A stretch of 52,944 nt of DNA, taken from an uncultured Granulosicoccus sp. (GTDB lineage Bacteria > Pseudomonadota > Gammaproteobacteria > Granulosicoccales > Granulosicoccaceae). Positions 52,396 through 52,944 of this stretch are shown here, one piece after another; the first letter of the stretch is position 1, and each line of letters starts with the position of its first letter. The position numbers and the translations under genes are program-made. The DNA lies in contig CALDSR010000031.1 of the NCBI GenBank assembly GCA_937924505.1, forward strand, positions 1 to 52,944, written 5' to 3'. Under the pieces are notes generated by a model that ran no database searches, was not told where the DNA came from, and saw nothing but the letters and a program-made list of their open reading frames with translations.

Positions 52396-52944
52396 TCACC
52401 GTTGCAAGCGTTGCGGTTGTTCACTAAGACGACGATAGTAATCCGCTGCAGCGTCCGAAACCGGCCCTTGCCTCACCAAGGCATCAGAATCCACCGTATC
52501 ACCGCGGTTGCTGTCCGCAATCATTAATTCCAGCTGTTCAATTTGCCTGAGCAGGCGCTGGTATTCCGCATCGACGCGAGCGGCGTTTGTAGCCCCACCA
52601 CCTGCTCGAATTGCATCAGCACTTTGTTGCAGATCATCAATATTCTGCCGATCGACTCCAATCGCTTCCAGGTTCGGCACCAAAGCGTCGACCGCATCAG
52701 CAGTTTCAACCCCGGATCCATCACGCGTAAATCCACGTTGCGGCCCACCGGTGCGTGGCGCGTTGTTCTGACCACCCGCACCTTGCTGGCCTTGCTGGCC
52801 TTGCTGGCCTTGCTGGCCTTGCTGGCCTTGCTGACCTTGCTGACCTTGCTGACCTTGCTGACCTTGCTGACCTTGCTGACCTTGCTGACCTTGCTGACCT
52901 TGCTGACCTTGCTGACCTTGCTGACCTTGCTGACCTTGCTGACC
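52396..52944 (-). CDS. C-terminal part of a Gly-Gln-Gln repeat protein (start beyond window)
   Basis: The frame is open from the window edge (52944) to the stop at 52396, so the start is missing. Reading leftward, it gives at least 18 Gly-Gln-Gln triplets, then a Gly/Asn/Arg-rich bridge (GAGGQNNAPRTGGPQRGFTRDG), then about 80 residues with two likely helices (VDALVPNLEAIGVDRQNIDDLQQ; AARVDAEYQRLLRQIEQLELMI). The GQQ run is collagen-like in having Gly at every third residue, but the Pro of true collagen is absent, so an unfolded Gln-rich linker is also possible. ORF callers place a start inside the frame (52683), which truncates it. Confidence 0.7.
   Translation of the reverse strand, partial: GQQGQQGQQGQQGQQGQQGQQGQQGQQGQQGQQGQQGQQGQQGQQGQQGQQGQQGAGGQNNAPRTGGPQRGFTRDGSGVETADAVDALVPNLEAIGVDRQNIDDLQQSADAIRAGGGATNAARVDAEYQRLLRQIEQLELMIADSNRGDTVDSDALVRQGPVSDAAADYYRRLSEQPQRLQR
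52783..52944. repeat. 9-bp tandem repeat, at least 18 copies
   Basis: Eighteen units of TTGCTG(G/A)CC run from 52783 to the end: five TTGCTGGCC, then 13 TTGCTGACC. On the minus strand they read Gly-Gln-Gln. The G/A difference falls in the third base of the Gly codon (GGC or GGT), so the protein stays the same. The exact copy number is limited by the window edge and may vary by slippage. Confidence 0.97.

Noticed and set aside
52783..52944. Terminal repeat as a CRISPR array
   Set aside because: Units are 9 bp with no spacers and read in frame as Gly-Gln-Gln, so it is a coding tandem repeat.
1..52944. Insertion sequences, prophage or integrated element
   Set aside because: No transposase, integrase, terminal repeats or phage genes are seen; gene content is ordinary chromosomal.

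Overview
The window looks like a chromosomal segment of a free-living, probably marine or aquatic, gammaproteobacterium. The evidence is an E. coli-type LexA with CTGT-N8-(A)CAG operators, gammaproteobacterial family members (SlyD-like, YehS, RimK/RimB, DNA polymerase II), several lipoproteins and periplasmic binding proteins, a GH16 glycanase and a tripartite tricarboxylate-type uptake system. No taxonomic marker gene is present, so the genus is not assigned. I see no tRNA, rRNA, CRISPR array, transposase or phage gene. Nearly all the sequence is conventional, densely packed chromosomal coding DNA.

Layout. 1-4.0 kb: the end of a leftward gene, then lexA-imuA, an exported ankyrin protein and imuB. 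The SOS operators sit in front of lexA (two candidate sites in tandem) and imuB (perfect). 4.3-8.9 kb: a GGDEF/EAL membrane protein, an orphan 3-oxo-tetronate kinase, and a leftward yehS-slyD pair coupled by a 4-nt overlap. 9.1-15.1 kb: three membrane-anchored proteins (coiled coil; BON-OmpA; coiled coil plus helix-hairpin-helix), then an exported S33-like hydrolase translationally coupled to a NatAB-type ABC transporter. 15.1-15.8 kb: a largely non-coding gap with a perfect palindrome. 15.8-20.4 kb: a complete polyamine/opine-type ABC importer. 20.6-21.8 kb: a TPR lipoprotein.

21.8-28.9 kb: a leftward tctA-tctB-tctC-acylating aldehyde dehydrogenase-acyl-CoA ligase operon with a divergent LacI regulator and a clear LacI palindrome between them. 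The enzymes resemble the sulfoacetate enzymes SauS and SauT, so this looks like sulfoacetate (or similar acid) uptake and reduction to the aldehyde. 28.9-38.1 kb: a membrane coiled-coil protein, DNA polymerase II, a cytochrome P460-like lipoprotein, malate synthase G, a GH16 lipoprotein, and a VWA/HAD pair. 38.3-41.5 kb: dnaE2, whose SOS operator ends 3 nt before the start codon.

41.8-52.9 kb: a small unknown gene, an Asp/Glu racemase, a haloacid dehalogenase-like protein, an aldo/keto reductase, a tightly coupled rimB-rimK-aspartoacylase-like operon, a TMEM220-like membrane protein, a non-standard 3-dehydroquinate-synthase-like cyclase, a CPA-type antiporter with a cytosolic nucleotide-binding domain, inorganic pyrophosphatase, an unknown protein, and the C-terminus of a protein with at least 18 Gly-Gln-Gln repeats that runs off the window.

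The main theme is DNA-damage-induced mutagenesis. The parts of the ImuA-ImuB-DnaE2 mutasome, normally one cassette, are here split about 34 kb apart but still tied together by LexA sites, with DNA polymerase II in between.
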